DNA of 19,935 bases. Source: JBGFRR01 sp041695045 (GTDB lineage: Bacteria > Bacteroidota > Ignavibacteria > UBA10030). The stretch is from contig JBGFRR010000122.1 in the NCBI GenBank assembly GCA_041695045.1, forward strand, positions 1 through 19,935, given 5' to 3'. Below are positions 7,108-16,066 of the stretch, piece after piece (position 1 is the first letter of the stretch; each line of letters begins with the position of its first letter). A program made the translations under genes and the position numbers. Below the pieces are notes generated by a model. The model did not search any database. It saw nothing but the letters and a program-made list of their open reading frames with translations, and was not told where the DNA came from.

Positions 7108-10100
7108 ATGCCATTTTCAACACATGATGCGGCGCGCAAGTCGTTCTCGAAGATCATCATCAGTCTGGGCTCGCCGGACATGATCCTCTCGCGTTCGCAC
7201 GGCGAAGTCACCAAACCAGAAACAATCAACTACCGCTCGTTCCGTCCGGAGAAAGACGGTCTCTTCTGCGAGAAAATCTTCGGGCCGGTGCGCGATTGGG
7301 AATGCCACTGCGGAAAGTACAAGCGCATCCGCTACAAGGGCATCACCTGCGACCGGTGCGGCGTGGAAGTGACACAGAAGAGCGTTCGCCGTGAGCGGAT
7401 GGGACACATCTCGCTGGCCGTTCCGGTTGTACACATCTGGTACTTCCGTTCGCTGCCCAGCAAGATTGGTTATGTGCTCGGCCTCTCCAGTAAAGAGCTT
7501 GAGAAGATTATCTACTACGAGTCGTACGTCGTCATCAATCCCGGCACAACGGGATTGCAGAAACAAGACTTGATCTCGGAAGAGCAATATCTCGAGATCC
7601 TTGCCTCGCTGCCGGAAGAGAACCAGAACCTCGACGACAGCGACCCCAAGAAGTTCATCGCCAAGATGGGAGGCGATGCGATGAAAGACCTTCTGCGACG
7701 GGTGAACATCGCGGATCTGGCGGCGGAGTTGCGGGCACTCGTGAAGACCGAAACATCGATGCAGAAGAAGACCGAGGCGCTCAAGCGATTGCGCGTCATC
7801 GAGGCATTCCGCAAGAGCGAAGAGAACGCTCCGAACAAACCCGAATGGATGGTGCTGAGCGTGATACCGGTCATTCCGCCCGAGCTGCGTCCGCTCGTAC
7901 CCCTGGAAGGGGGGCGGTTTGCAACATCGGACCTGAACGACCTATATCGCCGCGTCATCATCCGCAACAACCGCTTGAAGCGGCTCATCGAGATCAAGGC
8001 ACCGGAGGTGATTCTCCGCAACGAGAAGCGCATGCTGCAGGAAGCCGTGGATGCGTTGTTCGATAACTCGCGCCGTGTCAACGCCGTGCGCAGCGACAAC
8101 AACCGCGCGCTAAAATCCCTTTCCGATATGCTGAAGGGGAAGCAGGGGCGCTTCCGGCAGAACCTTCTTGGCAAGCGCGTTGACTACTCGGGACGTTCCG
8201 TGATCGTCGTCGGTCCCGAGCTGAAATTGCACGAGTGCGGGTTGCCAAAGGATATGGCCGTAGAGCTGTTCAAGCCGCACATCATCCGCAAGCTCATCGA
8301 GCGCGGCCTTGTGAAGACCGTCAAGAGCGCGAAGAAAATGGTGGAGAAAAAGGGATCCGAGGTATGGGATATTCTTGACCACATCATCGACGGACATCCG
8401 GTATTGCTCAACCGCGCTCCTACACTGCATCGCCTCGGCATCCAGGCGTTTCAGCCTGTGCTGATTGAAGGCAAAGCCATCCGAATTCATCCGATGGTGT
8501 GTACGGCCTTTAATGCTGACTTCGACGGCGACCAGATGGCCGTTCACGTGCCGCTGTCGTACGAAGCGCAGCTCGAAGCGCGCATGCTGATGCTTTCGAG
8601 CCACAACATTCTTTCTCCCGCAAACGGGTCGCCCGTCGTTACGCCGACCCAAGACCAGGTGCTCGGCTGTTACTATCTCACAAAGTCCAAAGTGGGCGAC
8701 ATGGGCGAAGGGAAGCTGTTTTACTCCACCCTGGAAGCCGTCGTCGCGTACGACCAGGGGAAGGTCGGGCTCCACGCGCGCGTGAAAGTCCGCATTGATG
8801 GCAAGATCGTTGAGACGACCATCGGGCGTGTGCTCTTTAATGAGATTGTTCCGAAGCCAATTCCTTTCATGAACGAGCTGTTGAACAAGAAGCGCCTTGT
8901 GCAGATCATCGCAACGGTGTTCCGTCGTTGCGGGACGCTCGAGACCGCACAGTTTCTCGACAACCTGAAGATGCTCGGTTTCTCATACGCTACGAAGGGC
9001 GGCCTCTCGGTTTCGATCGGCGACGTGGTCATCCCGAAAGAAAAGGCGGAGATTGTCGCCAAAGCGCAGAAAGACGTCGAGAACGTTGAGACGCAGTACT
9101 ACCGTGGGTTCATTACCAACGGCGAGCGCTATAATAAGGTGATCGATATCTGGACGCGGGCGACGAGTCGTATCGCCGAGCGATTGTTCGACGAGCTTCA
9201 GCACTCCCGCGATGGCTTTAACTCGCTCTTTATGATGGTGGATTCGGGCGCTCGCGGTTCGAGGGAGCAGGTGCGCCAGCTCGCGGGCATGCGCGGGTTG
9301 ATGGCCAAACCGCAGAAGAGCCTTTCGGGTGCAACCGGTGAACTCATCGAGAACCCGATCATCGCGAACTTCCGCGAGGGTCTGTCGATTCTCGAATACT
9401 TCATTTCCACGCACGGCGCTCGCAAGGGTCTGGCAGACACCGCATTGAAGACCGCAGATGCCGGCTATCTCACTCGTCGTCTCATCGATGTTGCTCAAGA
9501 TGCGATCATCTCGGAAGAGGACTGCGGCACGATTCGCGGCGTGCTCACCGGTGCGTTGAAGGAAGGTGAGGATGTGAAGGAGCCCTTAGCCGAGCGTATT
9601 CTTGGCCGTGTCTCTGTCCAGGATGTTCTCGACCCGTTGAGTGGCGAGGTTATTGTCAATGCCGGTGAAATCATCGACGATGAAAAGGCGCTCACGATTT
9701 CTGAAACGTCCATTGAAGCCGTGGAGATTCGGTCGGCGCTGACCTGCGAAGCGCGTCGAGGATTGTGCGCGAAATGCTACGGGCGCGACCTCACGACGGG
9801 TAAATTGGTCGAGCCCGGGACCGCCGTCGGTGTTATCGCGGCGCAGTCGATTGGCGAGCCGGGGACGCAGCTGACGCTTCGCACATTCCACACCGGCGGA
9901 ACGGCAAGCCTGATTGCCGCACAATCGCAGATTGCATCCAAGTTTGACGGCAAAGTGAAGTTTGACGGTGTGAAGTCGATCGAGATCGGCGGCGACGATG
10001 AAAAGCGCATGATCGTATCCGGCCGCAGCGGTGTCGTCCACATTATCGATGAGGACAACCGCGTGCTCACCAAGTACGATGTGCCCTACGGTGCGATCCT

Positions 10101-11397
10101 TCTCGTCAAGAATGGGCAGAAGCTTCACCGGGGTGAGCTCATTTATGAATGGGATCCATACAACGCTGTCATCATCTCCGAGCACGGCGGGACGGTGAAG
10201 TACGTCGACCTGAAGGAGGGCGTCACCTTCCGCGAGGAACCGGATGAGCAGACGGGCCACATTCAAAAGGTAGTTATCGATAGTCGTGAAAAGAGCCTCA
10301 TCCCGGCAATCATGATTGTGAACGCCAGAGGGCAGAAAGTTGCCAACTATCCTGTTCCGACGCGTGCGCACTTGATCGTCGATGACGATGAAGAGATTGT
10401 TGCAGGCACAGTGCTGGTGAAGATTCCTCGTGATATCGGAAAGACACGAGATATTACCGGTGGTCTGCCGCGAGTTACGGAGCTGTTCGAAGCACGTCGC
10501 CCGGCTGACCCTGCCGGCGTTACGGAGATTGATGGCGTGGTCGCGATCGGCCAACCGAAGCGCGGCTCGCGCGAGGTCCACGTCCAGAGTCATGACAGAA
10601 AAGACAAACGGACATACCTCATCCCGTTGGGCAAGCACATTCTCGTGCAGGATAACGATGTGGTGCGGGCTGGTGAGCGGCTTTCGGCCGGCGCCATCGA
10701 CCCGCATGACATTTTGAAAATCAAAGGCACCACCGCCGTGCAGGAGTACCTGGTGAATGAGATCCAGGAAGTCTACCGCATGCAAGGTGTGAAGATCAAC
10801 GACAAGCACATCGAAGTCATCGTGCGGCAGATGATGCAAAAGGTGCGCATCGTCGACCCCGGCGATACGAAATACCTCGAAGGAGATAACGTCGACAAAG
10901 CCCGCTTGCAGGATGAGAACGAAAGCTTGAAGGGCAAGGTTGTCGTCCTGAGCAAAGGAGACTCGAAGCTCAAGAACGGCGCCATTGTGCAGAAGAAAAC
11001 CGTTCGCGAGCTTAACACCGACCTCCGCAAGAAGGGCAAGAAGGTCATCGAAGTGCGTGAAGCAGAGCCGGCAACATTTGAGCCGATCCTGCTTGGGATC
11101 ACGCAGGCCTCGTTGACAACCGACAGCTTCATCTCGGCCGCATCCTTTCAGGAGACCACCAAGGTGCTCACCGACGCCGCCATCGAAGGCAAGGTGGATT
11201 CTCTGCTCGGATTGAAAGAGAATGTCATCATGGGTCATCTTATCCCAGCCGGAACGGGCCAGAAGAAGTTCCGCAACCTCGTCGTTGCCCCGAAAGAGCA
11301 GCCCATGGTTATCGATGTTGCTGAGCACGTTGAAGGTGAGATGGAAGAGAGCGAAAGGAAGGTGAAGCGCGCGAGGACGAAGGCCGTAGCGTCGTAA
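7108..11397 (+). CDS. rpoC: RNA polymerase beta' subunit
   Basis: Beta' carries the catalytic magnesium site and the clamp. With ATG 7108 the product is 1429 residues and begins MPFSTHDAARKSFSKI. The clamp zinc site is C66, C68, C81 and C84. The catalytic NADFDGDQMAVH has its metal-binding aspartates at 471, 473 and 475. The second zinc site is C806, C880, C887 and C890. The trigger-loop region carries MRGLMAKP at about residues 730-737. The C-terminal part (ITQASLTTDSFISAASFQETTKVLTDAA, split as ITQASL and SFISAASFQETTKVL) is the conserved beta'-omega contact region, followed by a short basic tail. The N-terminal KPETINYRSF style resembles Bacteroidota/Chlorobiota. No frameshift or large extra insertion is visible. 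Confidence 0.98.
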   Translation: MPFSTHDAARKSFSKIIISLGSPDMILSRSHGEVTKPETINYRSFRPEKDGLFCEKIFGPVRDWECHCGKYKRIRYKGITCDRCGVEVTQKSVRRERMGHISLAVPVVHIWYFRSLPSKIGYVLGLSSKELEKIIYYESYVVINPGTTGLQKQDLISEEQYLEILASLPEENQNLDDSDPKKFIAKMGGDAMKDLLRRVNIADLAAELRALVKTETSMQKKTEALKRLRVIEAFRKSEENAPNKPEWMVLSVIPVIPPELRPLVPLEGGRFATSDLNDLYRRVIIRNNRLKRLIEIKAPEVILRNEKRMLQEAVDALFDNSRRVNAVRSDNNRALKSLSDMLKGKQGRFRQNLLGKRVDYSGRSVIVVGPELKLHECGLPKDMAVELFKPHIIRKLIERGLVKTVKSAKKMVEKKGSEVWDILDHIIDGHPVLLNRAPTLHRLGIQAFQPVLIEGKAIRIHPMVCTAFNADFDGDQMAVHVPLSYEAQLEARMLMLSSHNILSPANGSPVVTPTQDQVLGCYYLTKSKVGDMGEGKLFYSTLEAVVAYDQGKVGLHARVKVRIDGKIVETTIGRVLFNEIVPKPIPFMNELLNKKRLVQIIATVFRRCGTLETAQFLDNLKMLGFSYATKGGLSVSIGDVVIPKEKAEIVAKAQKDVENVETQYYRGFITNGERYNKVIDIWTRATSRIAERLFDELQHSRDGFNSLFMMVDSGARGSREQVRQLAGMRGLMAKPQKSLSGATGELIENPIIANFREGLSILEYFISTHGARKGLADTALKTADAGYLTRRLIDVAQDAIISEEDCGTIRGVLTGALKEGEDVKEPLAERILGRVSVQDVLDPLSGEVIVNAGEIIDDEKALTISETSIEAVEIRSALTCEARRGLCAKCYGRDLTTGKLVEPGTAVGVIAAQSIGEPGTQLTLRTFHTGGTASLIAAQSQIASKFDGKVKFDGVKSIEIGGDDEKRMIVSGRSGVVHIIDEDNRVLTKYDVPYGAILLVKNGQKLHRGELIYEWDPYNAVIISEHGGTVKYVDLKEGVTFREEPDEQTGHIQKVVIDSREKSLIPAIMIVNARGQKVANYPVPTRAHLIVDDDEEIVAGTVLVKIPRDIGKTRDITGGLPRVTELFEARRPADPAGVTEIDGVVAIGQPKRGSREVHVQSHDRKDKRTYLIPLGKHILVQDNDVVRAGERLSAGAIDPHDILKIKGTTAVQEYLVNEIQEVYRMQGVKINDKHIEVIVRQMMQKVRIVDPGDTKYLEGDNVDKARLQDENESLKGKVVVLSKGDSKLKNGAIVQKKTVRELNTDLRKKGKKVIEVREAEPATFEPILLGITQASLTTDSFISAASFQETTKVLTDAAIEGKVDSLLGLKENVIMGHLIPAGTGQKKFRNLVVAPKEQPMVIDVAEHVEGEMEESERKVKRARTKAVAS

Positions 11398-11595
11398 TGC
11401 GGCCGGTGCGTTCTGAGCGTTCGCAGTTCGAAATCATGATATCATCCACGCGTCGAGCAGAGTTCTGCATTCAAATCCAATACTCACCATCGTAGCGCTT
11501 GCGCTAAGACGAGGGGACTATCGTGCTTCGGCGTGAGAAAGCATCGTCATCATCGTAAGACCTTCGACGAAAATTGCCTTCGGTGGAGTGATTTG
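11398..11595. other. Non-coding gap after rpoC, no clear terminator
   Basis: No plausible gene is seen. Small inverted repeats occur: ATGATATCAT (11436-11445), TAGCGC (11493-11498) with GCGCTA (11501-11506), and TGCTT (11524-11528) with AAGCA (11539-11543). None is followed by a T-tract, so I cannot place an intrinsic terminator for the rpoBC transcript. Readthrough into the str operon is possible. Confidence 0.5.
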
Positions 11596-11624
11596 TTGAC
11601 AATGAAGGTCTAAACCATTATATT
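11596..11624 (+). promoter_or_regulatory. Sigma70-type promoter of the str operon
   Basis: TTGACA (11596-11601) and TATATT (11619-11624) are separated by 17 nt, which is optimal. The -35 is perfect and the -10 differs from consensus by one base. Transcription should begin near 11631, about 50 nt before rpsL. It is the only strong promoter I see in the window. GAAGGTCT (11604-11611), inside the spacer, is the exact inverted copy of AGACCTTC at 11558-11565, so an operator-like role is conceivable. Confidence 0.85.
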
Positions 11625-11671
11625 GTAAAGCTTTTTTCAGAGGCTGGACGCTTTCGGATTCAACCCAACAT

Positions 11672-11675
11672 GGAG
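11672..11675 (+). promoter_or_regulatory. Shine-Dalgarno for the TTG-initiated rpsL
   Basis: GGAG lies 8 nt before TTG 11684. No ATG or GTG is placed to give the conserved PTINQLVR beginning, so this site supports a genuine TTG start. Confidence 0.75.
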
Positions 11676-11683
11676 TTTCTTGC

Positions 11684-12058
11684 TTGCCAACGATTAATCA
11701 GCTAGTACGCCAGAGTCGAGAGAGAGTTGTCTGGAAGAGCAAATCGCCGGCGCTCCAGGGCAGTCCCCAAAAGCGCGGGGTTTGCACAAGGGTATATACA
11801 ACAACGCCAAAGAAGCCGAACTCTGCTCTGCGGAAGGTCGCCCGTGTGCGCCTCTCCAACGGCATCGAGGTAACGGCGTACATCCCCGGTGAAGGGCATA
11901 ACTTGCAGGAGCACTCTATTGTCCTGATTCGAGGTGGTAGGGTGAAAGACCTTCCGGGCGTACGGTATCATATCGTGCGAGGAAGCTTCGATACGCAAGG
12001 CGTTCAGGATCGCAAACAGGGCCGTTCCAAGTACGGAGCGAAGAAACCGAAGCAGTAA
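11684..12058 (+). CDS. rpsL: 30S ribosomal protein S12
   Basis: S12 lies at the decoding centre and influences accuracy and streptomycin response. The 124-residue product begins MPTINQLVRQSRE, close to the universal MPTIxQLVR, from a TTG codon. TPKKPNSALRKVARVRL contains K43, and RGGRVKDLPGVRYH contains K88. Both lysines are wild-type, so no streptomycin-resistance substitution is seen. D89 in VKDLPG is the residue that is beta-methylthiolated in E. coli. It is the first gene after the str promoter, and 13 nt separate it from rpsG. Confidence 0.97.
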   Translation: MPTINQLVRQSRERVVWKSKSPALQGSPQKRGVCTRVYTTTPKKPNSALRKVARVRLSNGIEVTAYIPGEGHNLQEHSIVLIRGGRVKDLPGVRYHIVRGSFDTQGVQDRKQGRSKYGAKKPKQ

Positions 12059-12071
12059 GTAGACTGATCGT

Positions 12072-12539
12072 ATGAGAAAGAAACGCGCAACACGACGCAT
12101 TATTGCACCAGACCCGCAGTACAACGATTTGTTGGTCAGCCGTTTTGTAAACTCCCTTCTCAAGGAAGGGAAGAAGCATCTTGCCCGGCGCATCCTCTAC
12201 GGCGCGCTTTACCTCGTCGAAGAGCGAACCAAGAAGCCCGGTCTCGAAGTATTCCGCAAAGCTGTCGATAACACGTCGCCTCTCATCGAGGTGCGCGCAC
12301 GAAGAGTTGGTGGTGCTACCTATCAAGTGCCCACAGAAGTTCGTCCCGAGCGGCGAACCGCTCTCGCTATCCGCTGGTTAATATCCAACGCTCAAGATCG
12401 CTCGGATACGTCGATGTCACAGAAGCTCGCAGCCGAGTTCATCTCCGCGGCAGCCGGTGAAGGGGGCGCAGTCAAGAAGAAAGAGGATGTGCATCGCATG
12501 GCAGAAGCCAACAAGGCTTTTGCCCACTTTAAGTGGTAA
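12072..12539 (+). CDS. rpsG: 30S ribosomal protein S7
   Basis: S7 nucleates assembly of the 30S head and contacts E-site tRNA. In E. coli it represses the str operon from a site between rpsL and rpsG. The 155 residues are the normal length. The N-terminus (MRKKRATRRIIAPDPQYND) and the signature KKPGLEVFRKAVDNTSPLIEV are clear, and the C-terminus HRMAEANKAFAHFKW is canonical. The gap before it is just 13 nt, too short for an E. coli-type S7 site, so regulation probably differs. The SD is weak. Confidence 0.97.
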   Translation: MRKKRATRRIIAPDPQYNDLLVSRFVNSLLKEGKKHLARRILYGALYLVEERTKKPGLEVFRKAVDNTSPLIEVRARRVGGATYQVPTEVRPERRTALAIRWLISNAQDRSDTSMSQKLAAEFISAAAGEGGAVKKKEDVHRMAEANKAFAHFKW

Positions 12540-12627
12540 CGCCGTACGATCCGTTTTTATCATCAACATTGATGGAAGGTCGGTCCCGAACGCAGCCCTC
12601 GGCTCGAAGCGGGATGGGGGGAATCAT

Positions 12628-14730
12628 ATGCCTCGTGAGTATACATTAGAACGAACCCGGAATATCGGTATCATGGCACACATCGACGCCGGTAAGACGA
12701 CGACGACTGAACGCATCCTGTTCTATACCGGTCGTCTGCATCGCATGGGGGAAGTCCATGACGGGGCGGCAACGATGGACTGGATGGAGCAGGAAAAAGA
12801 ACGCGGTATCACGATCACCAGTGCATCCACAACGTGCTTCTGGAAAGACCACCGCATCAATATTATCGATACGCCCGGTCACGTCGACTTTACGATTGAA
12901 GTAGAGCGATCGCTGCGTGTACTCGACGGGGCGGTCGCTCTGTTCTGTTCCGTCGGTGGTGTCGAGCCGCAGTCGGAAACCGTCTGGCGGCAGGCAGACA
13001 AGTACGGTGTTCCGCGCATTGCGTTTGTGAACAAGATGGATCGCGCGGGAGCGGACTTCCTCGGCGTCGTCGAAATGATGAAGCAGCGTCTGGGGGCGCA
13101 CGCCGTTCCGATTCAGCTTCCGGTCGGGGAGGGGGACATGTTCGCGGGCATCATCGACCTGATTACAATGAAGGCTCGCATGTACCACAAGGATTCCGCC
13201 GGAACGACCTGGGACGACATCGTCATTCCCGATTCGCTCAAGCCGAAGGCGAACGAGTTCCGCATCAGGATGCTGGAAGCTGTCGCCGATGAAGACGACA
13301 GCTTGTTGGAGAAGTATCTCAACGGCGAAGAGATTTCGCCGGATGAAATTCGCGCTGTGCTCCGCCGCGCATGCTTGAAGGTCAGCATTATCCCGGTCTT
13401 GTGTGGCTCATCGTTCAAAAACAAAGGCGTCCAGCTTCTGCTCGATGCCGTGGTCAACTTCCTTCCTTCCCCATTGGACATCAACAATGGTGAAGTGCAC
13501 GGACATCATCCCCATCGGCAAGACGATGTTGTGCGGAAGGTGGCGGACATCGAAAAGTTTACCGCGCTCGCATTCAAGATTATGACCGATCCCTTCGTGG
13601 GCAGGCTTACGTACTTCCGTGTGTATACCGGTACGCTATCGGCGGGTTCGTACATCTACAATGCGAACGCAGACCGGAAGGAACGCATCGCGCGCCTCCT
13701 CCGCATGCATGCGAACCATCGAGAAGAAGTGGCCGAAGCATACGCTGGCGATATCGTCGCGGCTATCGGAATGAAGTACACCAAGACCGGCGATACGCTG
13801 GCGGACGAAAGCGATCCGATCATCCTCGAGAAGATGGTCTTCCCCGAACCGGTCATCGATGTTGCTATCGAGCCAAAGACGAAGGCAGACCAGGACAAGT
13901 TAGCCGAGGCCATGCAGAAGCTGGCCGAAGAAGACCCGACGTTCCGCATTTCCACGAACGAGGAGACAGGCCAGACGATCATCAGCGGGATGGGCGAGTT
14001 GCACCTCGAGATCATCATCGACCGGATGAAGCGAGAGTTTAAGGTCGAAGCCAATGTCGGAAAGCCGCAGGTTGCCTACAAGGAGACAATCACCAAGAAG
14101 GTCGCCGCCGAGGGTAAATTTGTCCGTCAGACCGGTGGACGCGGTCAGTACGGCCATGTCGTTATCGAAGTTGAGCCAAACGAAAAGGGAAAAGGTTTTG
14201 AGTTCGACAATGCGACCGTCGGCGGCGTGGTGCCGCGCGAGTATATCAAGCCGACGCAAGAAGGGATCGTTGAGGCGATGCGCAACGGTGTGCTCGCCGG
14301 TTATCCGGTAGAGGACGTCAAGGTGAAGCTGTTCGACGGGTCGTTCCACCCTGTCGACTCGTCCGAAATAGCATTCAAGATCGCCGGCTCAATGGCATTC
14401 AAAGAGGCTGCCAAGAAAGCCGGACCGGTTCTTCTCGAGCCCATTATGGCCGTCGAAGTCGTGACGCCCGAAGAGTATCTCGGCGACGTGATGGGCGACC
14501 TCAACTCGCGGCGCGGCAAGATCGAAGGGATGACGCCGCGCAAGGATGCGCAGGTTGTGAAAGCCAGGGTGCCACTCTCGGAAATGTTCGGCTACGCAAC
14601 AATCCTCCGCTCTATGACGCAGGGGCGGGCGCTCTACACGATGCAGTTCTCGCACTACGAACAGGCGCCGCGGTTCATTTCGGATCAGATTATTGAGAAG
14701 GTTTACGGGAAGGAAACAATCCCTGCATAG
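12628..14730 (+). CDS. fusA: Elongation factor G
   Basis: EF-G is the GTPase that drives translocation and, with RRF, ribosome recycling. The frame is open from 12457, overlapping rpsG, but homology starts at ATG 12628 (MPREYTLERTRNIGIMAHID), which a G-rich SD-like run precedes. That gives 700 residues, the family norm. G1 is AHIDAGKTT (17-25), G3 is DTPGHVDF (81-88) and G4 is NKMD (135-138). The domain IV region includes GGRGQYGHV and GGVVPREYIKP. The 88-nt gap after rpsG holds a weak 5-bp inverted repeat (12584-12588 with 12610-12614) and little else. Confidence 0.98.
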   Translation: MPREYTLERTRNIGIMAHIDAGKTTTTERILFYTGRLHRMGEVHDGAATMDWMEQEKERGITITSASTTCFWKDHRINIIDTPGHVDFTIEVERSLRVLDGAVALFCSVGGVEPQSETVWRQADKYGVPRIAFVNKMDRAGADFLGVVEMMKQRLGAHAVPIQLPVGEGDMFAGIIDLITMKARMYHKDSAGTTWDDIVIPDSLKPKANEFRIRMLEAVADEDDSLLEKYLNGEEISPDEIRAVLRRACLKVSIIPVLCGSSFKNKGVQLLLDAVVNFLPSPLDINNGEVHGHHPHRQDDVVRKVADIEKFTALAFKIMTDPFVGRLTYFRVYTGTLSAGSYIYNANADRKERIARLLRMHANHREEVAEAYAGDIVAAIGMKYTKTGDTLADESDPIILEKMVFPEPVIDVAIEPKTKADQDKLAEAMQKLAEEDPTFRISTNEETGQTIISGMGELHLEIIIDRMKREFKVEANVGKPQVAYKETITKKVAAEGKFVRQTGGRGQYGHVVIEVEPNEKGKGFEFDNATVGGVVPREYIKPTQEGIVEAMRNGVLAGYPVEDVKVKLFDGSFHPVDSSEIAFKIAGSMAFKEAAKKAGPVLLEPIMAVEVVTPEEYLGDVMGDLNSRRGKIEGMTPRKDAQVVKARVPLSEMFGYATILRSMTQGRALYTMQFSHYEQAPRFISDQIIEKVYGKETIPA

Positions 14731-14787
14731 TTCATCGGTAAACGCTACGACTCCCACGGTAGACCCCATTATACAAGGAGACCATCA

Positions 14788-15999
14788 ATGGCAAAGGAAA
14801 AGTTTGACCGCAGCAAGCCGCACGTGAACGTCGGCACGATCGGCCACGTTGACCACGGCAAGACGACCCTTACGGCGGCCATCACCATGGTGCTGGCGAA
14901 GAAGGGTTTATCTCAGGTACGTACGTTCGACTCGATCGACAACGCTCCCGAAGAGCGCGCACGCGGTATTACGATCGCCACGGCGCACGTCGAGTATTCG
15001 ACGGAGAACCGTCACTACGCGCACGTCGACTGTCCCGGCCACGCGGACTACGTGAAGAACATGATCACGGGTGCCGCCCAGATGGACGGCGCCATCCTCG
15101 TCGTCGCAGCAACCGACGGCCCAATGCCGCAGACGCGCGAACACATCCTGCTGGCCCGTCAAGTTGGCGTGCCCCGCATTGTGGTCTTCATGAACAAAGT
15201 CGATGCCGTGGACGACCCCGAATTGCTCGACCTCGTTGAGCTTGAGCTTCGCGACTTGCTCAAGAAGTACGAATTCCCCGGCGACGAGATTCCGATCATT
15301 CGTGGTTCGGCACTCAAAGCAATGGAGAAGGCGCTCGACCCCAACTCCTCGCTTGACGACCCAGCCTTCAAGTGCATCTACGACCTGATGGCAGCGGTTG
15401 ATTCCTACATTCCCCTTCCGCAACGCGATGTCGACAAGCCCTTCCTCATGCCCGTCGAAGACGTCTTCTCGATTACGGGACGCGGAACCGTCGGCACGGG
15501 CCGTGTTGATCGCGGTCGCGGCAAAGTGGGCGATGAGGTCGAGATCATCGGCCTCGGTCAGCACAAGAAGACTGTCGTTACCGGCGCAGAAATGTTCCGC
15601 AAAGAGCTGGATGAAGTGATCGCCGGTGACAATGCAGGCCTGTTGCTGCGCGGTGTTGAAAAGAACGAGATCGAGCGCGGAATGGTTATCGCCAAGCCGG
15701 GTTCCATCACGCCGCACAAGAAGTTTACCGCCCAGGTCTACGTGCTGAAGAAGGAAGAAGGCGGACGCCACACCCCGTTCCTTACCGGCTACCGTCCGCA
15801 GTTCTACTTCCGCACTACGGACGTGACCGGCGTCGTGACGTTGCCGAGCGGTATCGAGATGGTGATGCCGGGCGACAACCTCGACGCGGTCAACATCGAA
15901 TTGATTTCTCCCATCGCCATGGAAGAAGGTCTCCGGTTTGCAATTCGTGAAGGAGGCCGCACCGTCGGCGCTGGAGTCGTTACCAAGATTATTGAATAA
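14788..15999 (+). CDS. tuf: Elongation factor Tu
   Basis: EF-Tu delivers aminoacyl-tRNA to the ribosome. The 403-residue product is slightly longer than the usual 393-400. Domain I has GHVDHGKTT (19-27), DCPGH (81-85, with catalytic H85), NKVD (136-139) and the SAL motif. Domain II begins near GRGTVGTGRVDRG, where an Ala usual after GRGTV is Gly. Domain III ends GGRTVGAGVVTKI. AAGGAG precedes the ATG. It is the last str gene and is followed directly by an intrinsic terminator. Style and the FDSIDNAPEER switch region resemble Chlorobiota proteins. Confidence 0.98.
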   Translation: MAKEKFDRSKPHVNVGTIGHVDHGKTTLTAAITMVLAKKGLSQVRTFDSIDNAPEERARGITIATAHVEYSTENRHYAHVDCPGHADYVKNMITGAAQMDGAILVVAATDGPMPQTREHILLARQVGVPRIVVFMNKVDAVDDPELLDLVELELRDLLKKYEFPGDEIPIIRGSALKAMEKALDPNSSLDDPAFKCIYDLMAAVDSYIPLPQRDVDKPFLMPVEDVFSITGRGTVGTGRVDRGRGKVGDEVEIIGLGQHKKTVVTGAEMFRKELDEVIAGDNAGLLLRGVEKNEIERGMVIAKPGSITPHKKFTAQVYVLKKEEGGRHTPFLTGYRPQFYFRTTDVTGVVTLPSGIEMVMPGDNLDAVNIELISPIAMEEGLRFAIREGGRTVGAGVVTKIIE

Positions 16000-16007
16000 A
16001 GAGGCAG

Positions 16008-16039
16008 GGTTCCGGCCTCTCTCGGTCGGAACCTTTTTT
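16008..16039 (+). terminator. Intrinsic terminator between tuf and rpsJ
   Basis: GGTTCCGGCC (16008-16017) pairs with GGTCGGAACC (16024-16033) across a TCTCTC loop. The stem is 10 bp with one G-U wobble, and six Ts follow (16034-16039). This is a textbook Rho-independent terminator 8 nt after the tuf stop. The rpsJ start codon is only 27 nt past the T-tract, which leaves no room for an obvious separate promoter, so it may act as a partial terminator or attenuator. Confidence 0.88.
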
Positions 16040-16053
16040 ATCTCTAAGCCCAA

Positions 16054-16059
16054 AAGGAG
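16054..16059 (+). promoter_or_regulatory. Shine-Dalgarno deciding the rpsJ start
   Basis: AAGGAG ends 7 nt before TTG 16067. This perfect site fixes the start inside a frame that is open much further upstream through the end of tuf. Confidence 0.85.
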
Positions 16060-16066
16060 CTCTGCG

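Noticed and set aside
11628..11639. T-run at 11632-11637 as a terminator
   Set aside because: Only a tiny AAAGCTTT palindrome precedes it, and it lies just downstream of the promoter -10.
12457..12627. N-terminal extension of fusA
   Set aside because: It overlaps rpsG and its residues are unlike EF-G; ATG 12628 gives the standard 700 residues.
14769..14774. TTATAC as a -10 box for a separate tuf promoter
   Set aside because: No -35-like hexamer lies about 17 nt upstream, and the transcript would start next to the SD.
15938..16066. Upstream start for rpsJ within tuf
   Set aside because: It would translate the end of tuf in another frame and the terminator; TTG 16067 has a perfect SD and the S10 beginning.
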